This document shows positions 16,347 to 25,705 of a stretch of DNA of 64,000 nucleotides, in pieces. Numbering within the stretch: the stretch's first letter is position 1; every line of letters begins with the position of its first letter. The stretch is from positions 20,354-84,353 of the forward strand of contig JAFWMO010000003.1 of NCBI GenBank assembly GCA_017510705.1. The letters run 5' to 3'. A program made the position numbers and the translations under genes. Under the pieces are notes generated by a model. That model did not search any database. It was not told where the DNA came from and worked only from the letters and a program-made list of their open reading frames with translations. The stretch comes from Candidatus Saccharimonadota bacterium. Lineage in GTDB: Bacteria; Patescibacteriota; Saccharimonadia; Saccharimonadales; Saccharimonadaceae.

Positions 16347-17570
16347 TTAGTTTTGGAGTAATTTTGCAATCTTGGCGCGGAGTTTGTTTTCTTCGGGTGC
16401 GCCAGCAATAGTATCTACGCCGACACGGAGAAGGCCAAGTGCTGTGGCATAGGAATGGTCTAGTTTGTGGTCTTCTGGCAGAGTTAAATCTGGTAAATCA
16501 TTGACATCAATTAAATGAATAACCGGGCGGCGCGAAAAAGCGAGATTTTTGTACCAGTCCGAAATAGCCAGAGTCTCTTGGATGAGCGAGAGGCTAGCAC
16601 CGCCACCGCAGAGAAGCACGCTTCTAGGCAAACTGCCGTCGGTGCCAAAATCCTCGAGGGCGACTTCTACGCCAGTGAGCCAAACGCTAATATTGCGAGA
16701 GAGTGCGGCCTCAACTTTGGATTTTTCGCGATCATTTAATTTGCCTGCGTCAAAATCTAGCTTTTTGTTTTCGGCCACTTCAAAATCTACGCCAAGGGAT
16801 TCTGCTACTTGATGAGTAAAACTACGCCCGCCGATAGAAAACATTTTGGTGCCTTCAACGCCACCGTCTTCTATCACGGCAATGTCCGTAGTGCCACCAC
16901 CAATATCCATTACAATACTGGAAAAATTTGAATCGAGATCGTCACCAAGACAGGCGCGACAGACAGCAAACGGCTCTACTGCCACGGTGAGAAGATCCAA
17001 ATTTAGCTCGGCGCAAACCTTTTCTATGGCTGCTACGTGAATAAGCGGAGCAAAAGCTGTGTAAAATTGAATAACTATATCGGAACCTTTGAAGCCGATT
17101 GGATTGGAAATCTTGTAGCCATCTATGGTGAGGGAAACAATAGCCGAATTAATAAGGCGGACTTCGACGTTTTCGTTGCCGGTCTCTAGCGCGACGGTTT
17201 TTCGGGCGACTTCGCCGGATTTTTGCTGAACTTTTTTGACGATTTCGTTCATCTCGGACTCAGAAATTGGCTTGTTCATGTTTTTGCGCGTGTAGTTGAC
17301 AGTAGTGGTGTTGCCCTTGATAAGCTCGCCCGCGATGCCCACCACGGCAAGATTGGCACGCTCGCCGGCTTCGTTTTCGGCTTGGTTTAAAGCATCTTCA
17401 CAGGTGGCTACAACGGCTGGAATGTCTGCTACTGCACCGTTATACATGCTACCCTCGGATTGCTTGGCTTTGCCAATACCAAGAACTTCTAGCTTACCTT
17501 TTTTGCTTGGGCGAGCTAGGACGGCTTTGACAAATTCTGTGCCAATATCTAGACCAAGTATAGTGTTCAT
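16347..17570 (-). CDS. PilM/FtsA-type actin-like ATPase
   Basis: A 407-residue protein of the actin/HSP70 superfamily. It has phosphate 1 motif L-G-L-D-I-G-T-E near the start, phosphate 2 motif V-M-D-I-G-G-G-T-T-D in the middle, and the adenosine motif L-L-C-G-G-G-A-S-L near residue 320. The overall pattern fits FtsA or PilM, which organise the division ring or type IV pilus assembly on the inner membrane. No pil genes or ftsZ are adjacent, so the choice is open. TATAAT ends six bases before the ATG (leaderless). Four bases overlap the next gene downstream of its start. Confidence 0.8.
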   Translation of the reverse strand: MNTILGLDIGTEFVKAVLARPSKKGKLEVLGIGKAKQSEGSMYNGAVADIPAVVATCEDALNQAENEAGERANLAVVGIAGELIKGNTTTVNYTRKNMNKPISESEMNEIVKKVQQKSGEVARKTVALETGNENVEVRLINSAIVSLTIDGYKISNPIGFKGSDIVIQFYTAFAPLIHVAAIEKVCAELNLDLLTVAVEPFAVCRACLGDDLDSNFSSIVMDIGGGTTDIAVIEDGGVEGTKMFSIGGRSFTHQVAESLGVDFEVAENKKLDFDAGKLNDREKSKVEAALSRNISVWLTGVEVALEDFGTDGSLPRSVLLCGGGASLSLIQETLAISDWYKNLAFSRRPVIHLIDVNDLPDLTLPEDHKLDHSYATALGLLRVGVDTIAGAPEENKLRAKIAKLLQN

Positions 17571-18355
17571 GGTTTAATTATAACACATTTTCCGGGCTGC
17601 AAGTCTGTAAGCTGATACTTGCCAAATTGTACTCTGTGTAAAGAAACAACTTTATAGCCAAGTGCTGCGAAAGTACGGCGGATTTGGCGATTACGACCCT
17701 CGGACAAAATCACAGTGTAGGAGCAGTGAGACACCGTCTTTCTCGGGGCGCGTCCGGCCGGCCCATCGCCATGGGCGGCCGGCGCTAATTCTCGCCTTGC
17801 CAGGCTCCGAACCCCCTTCGAAAGAGGTGCCTCACTGTTCCTAATCACCGTGAACTTACTGGGGCCGTCGTCGAGCATTACGCCGTAATCTGAGATCATT
17901 TGCTGGTGGAGTGGCTCCAAAGGGCGGTCTAGCTCTATCTCATAAATCTTTTCCTTGTGAAACTTTGGATGGGTCATTTGGTAGGCAAAATCGCCATCAT
18001 TGGTAAGCAAAATCAGCCCAGAGCTGTCTTTGTCTAGGCGACCAACTGTTTTTAGTTTGGTGTATTCTTTTGGTAGAATCTCATAGATGGTAGGAGCATC
18101 ACCTTGGGCGCGACGCGAACAAACATAGCCAACTGGCTTGTTCATTGCTAGATACAAGAATTCCGTATCAAACGGTACTATCTTAGTATTATAGCACACT
18201 TTGGATGATTTGTCAATTCTACCCCCTAGCACGGCTATCTTTCCATCTACTGTAACCTTGCCAGCAACAATAGCGTCGTCGGCTTCGCGACGCGAAAGAC
18301 CTAGGCGTTCGGCTAGAAATTTATTGAGCCGGATAGGCTGGTGGTTGTTGTCCAT
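17567..18355 (-). CDS. RluB/RsuA-type pseudouridine synthase with an in-frame palindromic insert
   Basis: A 262-residue RNA-modifying enzyme. The N-terminal S4 RNA-binding domain runs over about 1-60 (LNKFLAERLGLSRREAD). The catalytic domain has G-R-L-D-K-D-S-S-G-L with the nucleophilic aspartate and E-G-R-N-R-Q-I-R-R-T-F near the end. Between residues of about 172 and 208, where the family has a variable loop, a stretch rich in A, R, G and P is encoded by element copy C, inverted relative to the gene. The start overlaps the response-regulator gene by 35 bp. Target is 23S or 16S rRNA by family. Confidence 0.88.
   Translation of the reverse strand: MDNNHQPIRLNKFLAERLGLSRREADDAIVAGKVTVDGKIAVLGGRIDKSSKVCYNTKIVPFDTEFLYLAMNKPVGYVCSRRAQGDAPTIYEILPKEYTKLKTVGRLDKDSSGLILLTNDGDFAYQMTHPKFHKEKIYEIELDRPLEPLHQQMISDYGVMLDDGPSKFTVIRNSEAPLSKGVRSLARRELAPAAHGDGPAGRAPRKTVSHCSYTVILSEGRNRQIRRTFAALGYKVVSLHRVQFGKYQLTDLQPGKCVIIKP
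17720..17841 (+). repeat. In-frame palindromic element, copy C (short form, in the rluB-type gene)
   Basis: About 122 bp, lying antisense to its host gene. Outer arms GGAGCAGTGAGACACC and GGTGCCTCACTGTTCC pair almost completely. The inner stem CCGGCCGGCCCA / TGGGCGGCCGG encloses the loop TCGCCA shared with copies A, E and F. No stop is introduced. Confidence 0.85.
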
Positions 18356-18905
18356 AATCTGCCTGCTCTACTGGTGGTTGTGGGGTCACTGGGACCGGAG
18401 CTTCAACTACCGGCTCCGGCACGGCCGATGCCGGTGCAACTGGAGCTGACGGTATAGTTGGCTCAGCTGGTTCAGCTGGAGCAGCTGGAGCAGCTGGCTC
18501 GGCTGATGGAGCGGCCGGTTCGGCTGGTGCGGTGGCTGGCTTGTCGCCCAAGACTTCATGAATAGCGTTTACAACATCTTCAATACCAACTTGAGATTTT
18601 ACCAAATAGCGATCGGCGCCAAGGCGTTCGCCACGAGCGCGTTGATCATCTGCGGAGAGAGCAGTCATCATGATAACTTTGATGTTGGCGGTCTCTGGAG
18701 TGGAACGAAGGATATCTAGCATATCAAAACCAGAAATTTTTGGCATCATTACGTCGGAAAGAATAAGATCTGGCTTTTCACGGACAGCAACAGCAAGAGC
18801 CTCTTCACCATCACCGGCCGAAACGACTTCGTAGCCTTCTGCGGTAATACGGATACTGTAGATTTCACGAAGAGCTGCGTCGTCTTCTACTACCATGATT
18901 TTCAT
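18321..18905 (-). CDS. Response regulator with receiver domain and a Pro/Ala-rich tail
   Basis: A 194-residue protein. Residues 1-118 form a receiver domain with acidic pocket E7-D8-D9, phospho-acceptor D51, a T/S switch (M-M-T-A-L) and the conserved K in V-K-S. There is no DNA-binding domain. Residues of about 125-194 are a low-complexity P/A/E linker ending in QQPPAYPAQ. The upstream kinase gene overlaps by 4 bp, so the two form a two-component pair. Output is probably by protein interaction. GGAGG precedes the ATG. Confidence 0.88.
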   Translation of the reverse strand: MKIMVVEDDAALREIYSIRITAEGYEVVSAGDGEEALAVAVREKPDLILSDVMMPKISGFDMLDILRSTPETANIKVIMMTALSADDQRARGERLGADRYLVKSQVGIEDVVNAIHEVLGDKPATAPAEPAAPSAEPAAPAAPAEPAEPTIPSAPVAPASAVPEPVVEAPVPVTPQPPVEQADYGQQPPAYPAQ

Positions 18906-20236
18906 TGTTGTCCTCCAATTTGGTTATTAATTTGTTGTTGCGGTATTGTTGGTGTTTGAAGTATGGGTGGTGATTGTGGCGACGAAGCCTGCTGTGGGAC
19001 TGGTGGTGCCGGTGGTGAAGCCTGTGGCGGTGGCGACTGAGCTAATAGGGCCTGCTGGTTGCGAACTACTATCATGCGTTTTTCGTATTCTTCATTTGAG
19101 AGGCGCGGCAAGGAGACAAAGAAAGTGGAGCCTTCGCCAAAACCAGATTCGGCCCAAACACGCCCACCCATAGCCTCGACGCGTTGCTTGACTAGATAAA
19201 GGCCAAGGCCAGTGCCGCCAATTTCGCGCGTATCGGAATTATCTGCACGGTAAAATTTTTGGAATATATGGCCAATGTCTTCGGAAGAAATTCCGATACC
19301 GGTGTCTGTAACATTAATAAGAACTCGGTCGCCATCGCCACGCACATTGACGTAAATGGACCCACCCGCTGGAGTGTATTTGATGGCATTGTCAATAAGA
19401 TTGTCAATAATTTCACGCAAAAAGTCTATGTCAACAAAGCCATACACGACTTGCTCTAGGCGGTGACTATCGCCAAAATTATTTGGATCACTAGTGCCAA
19501 AACGAAAATCTATTTTGGCCTCACGCGCACGCATCATGTGAGCATCAGCAATTTGTTTGACCGTACCGACCATCTCTACCGGGACCATTTTTGGACGAAT
19601 ACGACCATCATCTAGTTTGGTAACATCAAGCAAATCTTGGAAAAGTTTGCCGAGGTGCTTTGATGCGGCCTGGGCGGCAGTAAGATAGCCGCGAGCTCGC
19701 TCGTCTATGGCGGCAGTCTGAGGATTTAAAGCCAAAGAGAGATAGCCGTCTATCGTGGCTACTGGTGTGCGCATTTCATGCGAGGCAGTGGAGATAAATT
19801 CGGCTTGCTCGCCCTCTTCGGCGAGTTCTTTGGTGATGTTGCGAAAAGTAATAATGCGGTCGCCAGTGCCTTCGGCAATAATAACAGAAATAGCAATTGG
19901 TATAACCTTGGCGGATTGGCTGGCTACCAGACAACAAGCATATTTTTCTAAGGGCTGAGAAGTGCGCATGGATTGGATTAGAGGGTTTTCAGCCTCTTCT
20001 AAGTCGCGGCCCTCTTTGGATCTGAGTTTTAGGAGGAGACCATAATCTAGACCAATCGCATTGGCCGCCATGCCGCATTCTGTCATTGAAACGGCGGCAG
20101 GGTTGATGAATTTGATAATGCCGTTTTTGTCTGTGATGATGACGCCGTCGTGAATAGAATTAAGAGCCATTACGGCCAATGGCGCATTATCGGCGCTTGC
20201 AGTGTCTTTTGGTTTGTTACGATTAAAAAGACTCAT
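18902..20236 (-). CDS. Soluble PAS-domain sensor histidine kinase
   Basis: A 444-residue kinase. A PAS domain (about 20-135) is followed by a HisKA dimerisation domain with phospho-accepting H153 in S-H-E-M-R-T-P, then an ATPase domain with D-N-L-I-D-N-A, D-T-G-I-G-I and G-G-T-G-L-G-L boxes. No membrane segment is present, so it senses a cytoplasmic signal. The C-terminus (about 390-444) is a P/Q/S-rich disordered tail, mirroring the tail of its partner regulator. It is transcribed divergently from the gene at 20286. Confidence 0.9.
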   Translation of the reverse strand: MSLFNRNKPKDTASADNAPLAVMALNSIHDGVIITDKNGIIKFINPAAVSMTECGMAANAIGLDYGLLLKLRSKEGRDLEEAENPLIQSMRTSQPLEKYACCLVASQSAKVIPIAISVIIAEGTGDRIITFRNITKELAEEGEQAEFISTASHEMRTPVATIDGYLSLALNPQTAAIDERARGYLTAAQAASKHLGKLFQDLLDVTKLDDGRIRPKMVPVEMVGTVKQIADAHMMRAREAKIDFRFGTSDPNNFGDSHRLEQVVYGFVDIDFLREIIDNLIDNAIKYTPAGGSIYVNVRGDGDRVLINVTDTGIGISSEDIGHIFQKFYRADNSDTREIGGTGLGLYLVKQRVEAMGGRVWAESGFGEGSTFFVSLPRLSNEEYEKRMIVVRNQQALLAQSPPPQASPPAPPVPQQASSPQSPPILQTPTIPQQQINNQIGGQQ

Positions 20237-20285
20237 CTTATATTTATTTTAACACAAGCTAAATAAAATGTGTTAAAATTAAGTT

Positions 20286-22019
20286 ATGAATAAAGACGTC
20301 ATTTATATCGAACCAGAGGATGATATTACTGATATCATTACAAAGATAGAAAACGCAAAAGAAAAAATCGTGGCAATTGTACCGCCAAAAAAGGCCGGGG
20401 TGTTTAGAAGCATTGTAAACATCAAGCTAATTGCAAAAGCTGGATTTACTGCCGACAAAACAATCGTACTAGTGACTACCGATCCGTCTATCGTGAAATT
20501 GGCTGCCGCCACCAAAATCCCAGTTACCAAAAATCTTCAAAGCGCACCGAGCATACCTAGCTTGGTGAGTGACGACGAAGTGGAAACTACTTCAAAAGAG
20601 GAAATTGTAGAAGAAAAAGATGGCGAAGTAAAGGCCGAGGAAGTAGAAGAAGAGGAGCTAGAGGAAGCGGAAGAAGTAGAGGAAATTAGCGAAGAATCCA
20701 CAGAAAAGTCTGAAGAAAAAAATGACGCAAAAGACAAAAAGGCCGACAAAAAGAAATTGAAAAAAGAAAAATTAACTGAGGCCAAAGAAAAAAGCAAAGA
20801 GGCCGCAAAAAATGCCAAAAAATTCTCGCTAGCGTGGTTTAAGGCACACAAAGCCTTGACAGCTGGGTTTGGTGTGGGTGGTATTCTCTTGATTGCATTT
20901 TTGGTTTGGGCGTTTGCGATTGCGCCAGCAGTGACTATCACTGTGGGCATCCGTACTACTACTTCAAATTTCTCCAAGAATGCAACATTCACCACGAAGC
21001 TAGAGGAAGAGAATGCGGATGAGGGCAAATTCTATCTCACTGAGAAAAAGCTAGAGACTGAAGCAAATGTAGAATTTGACGCTACGGGGCAGAAAAACGT
21101 TGGTGCAAAAGCTACTGGTAACGTAGTGATATATGCATATTTTAGCCAACAGGGCGCTATAGCCGTAAATGCCGGAGACCAGTTTACGATCGGTGGCTTA
21201 ACTTACGCTGCAAACGAAACTACACGCCTTTCTTGGGACGGTTCTAATAGTTCCTGCGAAAACACCGATGTGATTAAAGACGGCAAGATTAATTGTAAAA
21301 TTTCTGGTCGCGTAAATGTCACCGCCACAGAGCCGGGTGAAAAATACAATATTGCTGCATCTTCGGCAAACTGGAAGACGACTGCATTAGTGTCTGTATA
21401 TTCTGACTCTGCAATGTCTGGCGGTACAGACCAAATGGTAACAGTAGTTTCTCAAGCCGACGTAGATGCCGCCAAAGAAAAACTTGGTCTTGCCAGCGAA
21501 GCTGAAAACAAGCAAAAATTACTAGATAGCCTAGAAGAGGGCGCCTTTATAATTGATTCCAGTTTTAAGCAGACTACTGGTGATGTAGTCTCTACCCCGG
21601 CCGTAGGTGAAGAAGTAAAAAGCGACACCAAACCAAAGATTACTGTAAAAATCACTGATACTATTTTCTTAATTGACAAAACCAAAGTGGAAGAATTTAT
21701 TACTAAGGAGGTGAAGCTTGCGGATAATTACAAGATTTACACAATGAATGACCCATTCGTGGAGAATTTTGTACAATCTACTGATGGATACACTGGCAAG
21801 ATCAAAACATCCTATACTTCTGGTCCAAAAGTTACTGAGAATGATATTGTTGAGCTGGTGAAAGGTAAGGGTATCGGTGATGCACAACATGACCTAGCCT
21901 CTATGGACGGTATTAGCGGCAGTTCTATCCGAATAGATAAATCTTATCCATGGGTGATGTCCGTGCCTGGTGACGCAAATAAAATCACTGTAATTATCGA
22001 CGTAAAAGACGGAGAATAG
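20286..22019 (+). CDS. Large membrane-anchored envelope protein, function unknown
   Basis: A 577-residue protein. The N-terminal ~95 residues form a small alpha/beta domain (VIYIEPEDDITDIITKIE). A long acidic then basic linker of E and K follows (about 100-185), then a membrane helix (about 195-217), then a large exterior beta-rich region. The last part contains two repeated-looking K-I-T-V-x-I-T-D type strands. I recall no family name with confidence; a baseplate-J-like fold has been annotated for similar CPR proteins, which I cannot verify. It is the first gene of an operon with RuvX-MltG and a LysM-CHAP hydrolase, so a peptidoglycan-linked role is likely. Confidence 0.6.
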   Translation: MNKDVIYIEPEDDITDIITKIENAKEKIVAIVPPKKAGVFRSIVNIKLIAKAGFTADKTIVLVTTDPSIVKLAAATKIPVTKNLQSAPSIPSLVSDDEVETTSKEEIVEEKDGEVKAEEVEEEELEEAEEVEEISEESTEKSEEKNDAKDKKADKKKLKKEKLTEAKEKSKEAAKNAKKFSLAWFKAHKALTAGFGVGGILLIAFLVWAFAIAPAVTITVGIRTTTSNFSKNATFTTKLEEENADEGKFYLTEKKLETEANVEFDATGQKNVGAKATGNVVIYAYFSQQGAIAVNAGDQFTIGGLTYAANETTRLSWDGSNSSCENTDVIKDGKINCKISGRVNVTATEPGEKYNIAASSANWKTTALVSVYSDSAMSGGTDQMVTVVSQADVDAAKEKLGLASEAENKQKLLDSLEEGAFIIDSSFKQTTGDVVSTPAVGEEVKSDTKPKITVKITDTIFLIDKTKVEEFITKEVKLADNYKIYTMNDPFVENFVQSTDGYTGKIKTSYTSGPKVTENDIVELVKGKGIGDAQHDLASMDGISGSSIRIDKSYPWVMSVPGDANKITVIIDVKDGE

Positions 22020-22020
22020 A

Positions 22021-23448
22021 ATGAAAATTCTAGGCCTAGATGTTGGCACAAAAAGAATTGGCGTAGCAAAAGTAGATACTGGCACAAAAATTGCTGTGCC
22101 AGTAGAGACTATTGACGTAAATGGTGCGGAGTGGCAAGAACTTAGCCGTTTGGCTAGACTTAATAATACATTCCTATTCGTAGTGGGATTACCACGTAGT
22201 AATGAGGGTAACGAGACCCAACAATCTGCCTATGCACGAAATTTTGCCAAAACTCTTACCGAAAAGATCCCAGGGGCAAGAGTAAGATTCCAAGATGAAA
22301 GTTTGACGTCTGTAGTGGCCGAGGAGAGATTAAAATCTCGCAAGAAAAATTATAAAAAAGGCGAGGTTGATGCTGAGGCAGCAGCGATTATTTTGCAAGA
22401 TTTTGTAGAAAGCTACAGAGATGGGTCGGCTCTAGCCAAATCTGCGCCAGCGCCAGAAAACGAAGCCGAGCGTATAAGAGAAGATATTGCTGCTGTCACA
22501 AAAAAGAATGCCGACAAGGTAGTCTTGCAGGCTAAAAAAGTAAAATCAAAGACGAAAAAATGGAAAATTATCGGGATACCACTCATTATTGCCGTATTGA
22601 TTGCCGGTGGTGTTACTGCGGTGATTATGATTAAACAATACCGCGACGAAGAACGCAGAAAATACTACGAAGAGCAAGAAGCAAAAATGGTAGCGGAGAC
22701 TTTTGATTTTACAATTCGCCCTGGGGAGACAATTTTTGACGTAAAAAAACATTTGCTAGAACTAGACAGAGGTGGTAAGGACGAAAATGGCGATAAGCTA
22801 CCGAGTTATACCGAAGCCGAGATAAATGCAGCTTTTGACGCAACATATGACTACCCGATAATGGCTTCTAGGCCAGCAGGTGCTAGTCTAGAGGGATATT
22901 TATATCCAGAGACACATAATTTTTATAGTAGCGCCACGGTAGAAGATGTTCTCGGCAAATTTATTGAAGATTTTGGCAAAAAGATAGCGGAAAATGACCT
23001 TGAAGCGAAATATGCCGCACGTGGGTTAACTCTATACCAGGGGATCACACTGGCATCGGTGGTGCAAAAAGAGGCTGGCGGGGACGCTCAACCTACCGTA
23101 GCACAGGTTTTCTTGACTCGTCTGGGGTATGGTATACCTCTTGGGAGCGACGTAACTGTATCTTATGCGCTAGATGTAGTAGACCCAAATCGCACGACTT
23201 ATTCCGATAATGCAGCGGCACTTACGATAGATTCTTGTTATAATACCAGATTATACGCTGGGCTTCCGTGTGGTCCGATTTCAAATCCAGGCGAAGCAGC
23301 ACTTCTGGCTGTAGCAAACCCATCAGATACCGCTTATCTCTATTTCTTGACAGGAGACGACGGTATGATGTATTATAGTTATACAGAGGAAGAGCATATC
23401 CAGAATATTGCCCTACATTGCCAAACCCTCTGTAATGTATCATTATGA
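22021..23448 (+). CDS. Fusion of RuvX/YqgF nuclease domain and MltG endolytic transglycosylase
   Basis: A 475-residue two-part protein. Residues 1 to about 140 form a RuvX/YqgF-type RNase H fold (LGLDVGTKRIGVA, later F-Q-D-E-S-L-T-S and GEVDAEAAAIIL), linked to 16S rRNA maturation and Holliday-junction resolution. After a charged linker and a membrane helix (about 181-203) comes an MltG/YceG domain (G-Y-L-Y-P-E-T, S-V-V-Q-K-E-A-G, L-A-V-A-N-P-S), which cuts nascent glycan strands outside the membrane. A cytoplasmic nuclease is thus tethered to an external glycan cleaver. No frameshift or internal start separates them. It overlaps the next gene by 4 bp. Confidence 0.9.
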   Translation: MKILGLDVGTKRIGVAKVDTGTKIAVPVETIDVNGAEWQELSRLARLNNTFLFVVGLPRSNEGNETQQSAYARNFAKTLTEKIPGARVRFQDESLTSVVAEERLKSRKKNYKKGEVDAEAAAIILQDFVESYRDGSALAKSAPAPENEAERIREDIAAVTKKNADKVVLQAKKVKSKTKKWKIIGIPLIIAVLIAGGVTAVIMIKQYRDEERRKYYEEQEAKMVAETFDFTIRPGETIFDVKKHLLELDRGGKDENGDKLPSYTEAEINAAFDATYDYPIMASRPAGASLEGYLYPETHNFYSSATVEDVLGKFIEDFGKKIAENDLEAKYAARGLTLYQGITLASVVQKEAGGDAQPTVAQVFLTRLGYGIPLGSDVTVSYALDVVDPNRTTYSDNAAALTIDSCYNTRLYAGLPCGPISNPGEAALLAVANPSDTAYLYFLTGDDGMMYYSYTEEEHIQNIALHCQTLCNVSL

Positions 23449-24521
23449 CGAAAAAGAAGAAAAAATTTGATTTTCGTAAAGCAAAACGTTTTTTACCGTA
23501 CATACTTACTGGTATAGTTACGTTGTTTTTGGTGTCTGTAGGCTCAATTGACAAGAAAAATGCCAGCGCCAGCCTTAGTCTGGATGCTTTTGCAGACGAA
23601 AACTACAAAGTTTCGGTAGATCAGCTATCTGGGCTATATCTGGTGGCAAGCGTATCTGATGCGATTGGCCTAGCTAGCGCTAATGACGTAGCGTCAAACT
23701 ACGTGATTGTAACGTCACTGCGTGATGCCGGACAGACTTCTACTGGTAAACTAGAAAAACCACCAATCACCAATATTATCACCTCTCGTGGCGTAGTAGA
23801 ATACGTGGTAAACGAAGGTGAAAGTATGGATGTAATCGCAGCGAAATTTGGCGTTTCTACGGATCAAATTCGTTGGTCTAACGGCAAGAAGACTACTGAC
23901 ATATCAGTGGGCGAGGTACTCTATATTCCAAGCAAACCAGGTATTGTTTATACTGTAAAATCTGGCGAAACAGCCCAGAGCATCGCCGAAAAATACGGTT
24001 CTAACGCTGCAGAAATCATCGCCCTAAACGACCTTGAAGTTTCTGGGCTTGCAGAGGGGATGCGAATTTTGATTAACGGTGGTTCTTTGCCAGAAATAGA
24101 ACGTCCGGAATATGTGGCGCCAGTAGTACGAGTGGCATATACCTATTCCTACTCTGGCTATGGCTCATCTCGCTTGAATGTAGAGGAGCTTGGTAGTGTT
24201 TACGGGGCAGGAAATGGTTACTTCCCAGGCCAGTGTACTTGGTGGGCTAAACACATGCGTCCAGATTTGCCAAACACGCTTGGTAATGCTGGGGCTTGGG
24301 CAGATAGCGCTCGAGCAATGGGGCTTCCGGTAGACAGGACTCCGGCACCTGGGGCAATTTACGTCAGCCGCTCTGGTTGGTATGGCCACGTTGGCTATGT
24401 GGAAGCGGTAAATCCAGACGGCTCTATCGTAGAGACAGAGATGAACTATGGTTGGGCATACCGTGTGATTCGCGCTACAATTCCAGCCGGTGTAGCAGCT
24501 ACCTTTGAATATATTCACTAA
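23445..24521 (+). CDS. Secreted LysM-CHAP peptidoglycan hydrolase
   Basis: A 358-residue protein with a signal-anchor near residues 15-30, two LysM modules (about 125-165 and 170-212, each starting Y-V-V-N-E-G or Y-T-V-K-S-G) and a C-terminal CHAP domain with catalytic C in P-G-Q-C-T-W-W and H in Y-G-H-V-G-Y-V. It should bind glycan and cut peptide or amide bonds of peptidoglycan. It lies in an operon with MltG. In a host-attached CPR organism it might act on its own wall or that of its host; the sequence cannot say. Confidence 0.9.
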   Translation: MTKKKKKFDFRKAKRFLPYILTGIVTLFLVSVGSIDKKNASASLSLDAFADENYKVSVDQLSGLYLVASVSDAIGLASANDVASNYVIVTSLRDAGQTSTGKLEKPPITNIITSRGVVEYVVNEGESMDVIAAKFGVSTDQIRWSNGKKTTDISVGEVLYIPSKPGIVYTVKSGETAQSIAEKYGSNAAEIIALNDLEVSGLAEGMRILINGGSLPEIERPEYVAPVVRVAYTYSYSGYGSSRLNVEELGSVYGAGNGYFPGQCTWWAKHMRPDLPNTLGNAGAWADSARAMGLPVDRTPAPGAIYVSRSGWYGHVGYVEAVNPDGSIVETEMNYGWAYRVIRATIPAGVAATFEYIH

Positions 24522-24545
24522 TAGATTCACAGACAGGGGTAGAGA

Positions 24546-24574
24546 TTGACTTTTTTGGTGTTTTGTGGTATAAT
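24546..24574 (+). promoter_or_regulatory. Promoter TTGACT-17-TATAAT
   Basis: The -35 at 24546-24551 and -10 at 24569-24574 have an optimal 17-bp spacer. A leader of about 45 nt follows, ending in AAGGAGGG before the glycosidase. Confidence 0.8.
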
Positions 24575-24624
24575 GAAAGCATAACGATAGTTCTTTAACA
24601 ACATTTCTTAAGGAGGGAAAAGAG

Positions 24625-25683
24625 ATGAAAAATATTTGTCAATTATATATGCCTAGCGTTTTTCGCTCGTACGGAAACGAGGCATTGGAAAAAGTGGCAG
24701 GAATTCTGCCGGCTCTAAAGAGCGCAGGATTCGAGGGTGTCTACTTGATCGCTCTCTGGCTGGATGGCGGATATGACAACGGGTTTGACGTCGTGGAATA
24801 CGTCGTAAACCCAAAGTTCGGAACCGACGAAGAGCTGGAAAAACTGGTTCAAAAAGCCCATGAGCTTGACATTGAGGTCGGCGTGGACGTGGTGCCGAAT
24901 CACGTTTCCGACAGAAATGTCCTCGCAGAAAACTGCCTGAATGATATCGCCGGATACGAGGATGCACTATATGTAGCGTCTGAGGAAGAGGCGAAGAGGC
25001 TGACAGATGCCGGTGTACCATCATTCTTCGGAAAACATGCGTACTCTTTGGTTGATGGAAAGTACGTTCGCTCTACATTTGCGGATTACTACCAGTTGAA
25101 CGTAAACTGGGAAAATCAAAAGGTGAAAGAATATTTTGCGAATGTATTCCAGAAGCTAAAGGATATGGGCATTGACTTTGTGAGGGCAGACTGCGGCGAG
25201 CTTCTCCTTGAAGATGTCTCGAAGGCAGACCCGACCAATCCGTTAGCCTGCCTCAACATTGAGGCGTCAGTGAAAGCGCTCTACGAGGTGGCAGGGGGAA
25301 TGAAACTATTTTACGAATGTTTCTTCCCGCAAACGGCACAGTTGCTTGAAGATCTGCCGGGTGCTTATGCGCTAGATTGTTCATACGTCCTAACAGCGCA
25401 GCAGCCAACGGAATGGCCGAACCACCTCAAGCTCGTACCTCTTGTAGGTGGGCACGACCAGAAAACGGTCGCAGACCGTGGACTGGACGCGAACGAACTT
25501 CTTAAAAAGATGGAACCGTTTGAATACGGCTTCCTAGATATCCCAACGTTAATTAGTTGGAGAACTTATCCGGGCCATCTGCAAGGAGATGAGGAATACG
25601 ACGCGGCAATGGATAACCCCAACCAGCGCTTTCGCGCAAGACGTCCGATCGGGCCCATTCTGGATAAATTCCTCCAGAAATAG
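24625..25683 (+). CDS. GH13 alpha-amylase family glycosidase
   Basis: A 352-residue single-domain GH13 enzyme without signal peptide. The conserved regions are in order: V-D-V-V-P-N-H-V, F-V-R-A-D-C-G-E with the nucleophilic D, F-Y-E-C-F-F with the acid/base E, and G-G-H-D-Q with the transition-state D. It lacks the usual C-terminal beta domain and is shorter than most trehalose synthases or sucrose phosphorylases, so substrate assignment is open. It is a stand-alone gene with its own promoter, strong ribosome site and terminator. Confidence 0.85.
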   Translation: MKNICQLYMPSVFRSYGNEALEKVAGILPALKSAGFEGVYLIALWLDGGYDNGFDVVEYVVNPKFGTDEELEKLVQKAHELDIEVGVDVVPNHVSDRNVLAENCLNDIAGYEDALYVASEEEAKRLTDAGVPSFFGKHAYSLVDGKYVRSTFADYYQLNVNWENQKVKEYFANVFQKLKDMGIDFVRADCGELLLEDVSKADPTNPLACLNIEASVKALYEVAGGMKLFYECFFPQTAQLLEDLPGAYALDCSYVLTAQQPTEWPNHLKLVPLVGGHDQKTVADRGLDANELLKKMEPFEYGFLDIPTLISWRTYPGHLQGDEEYDAAMDNPNQRFRARRPIGPILDKFLQK

Positions 25684-25705
25684 GGCATACAATTGAATAT
25701 CGTTG

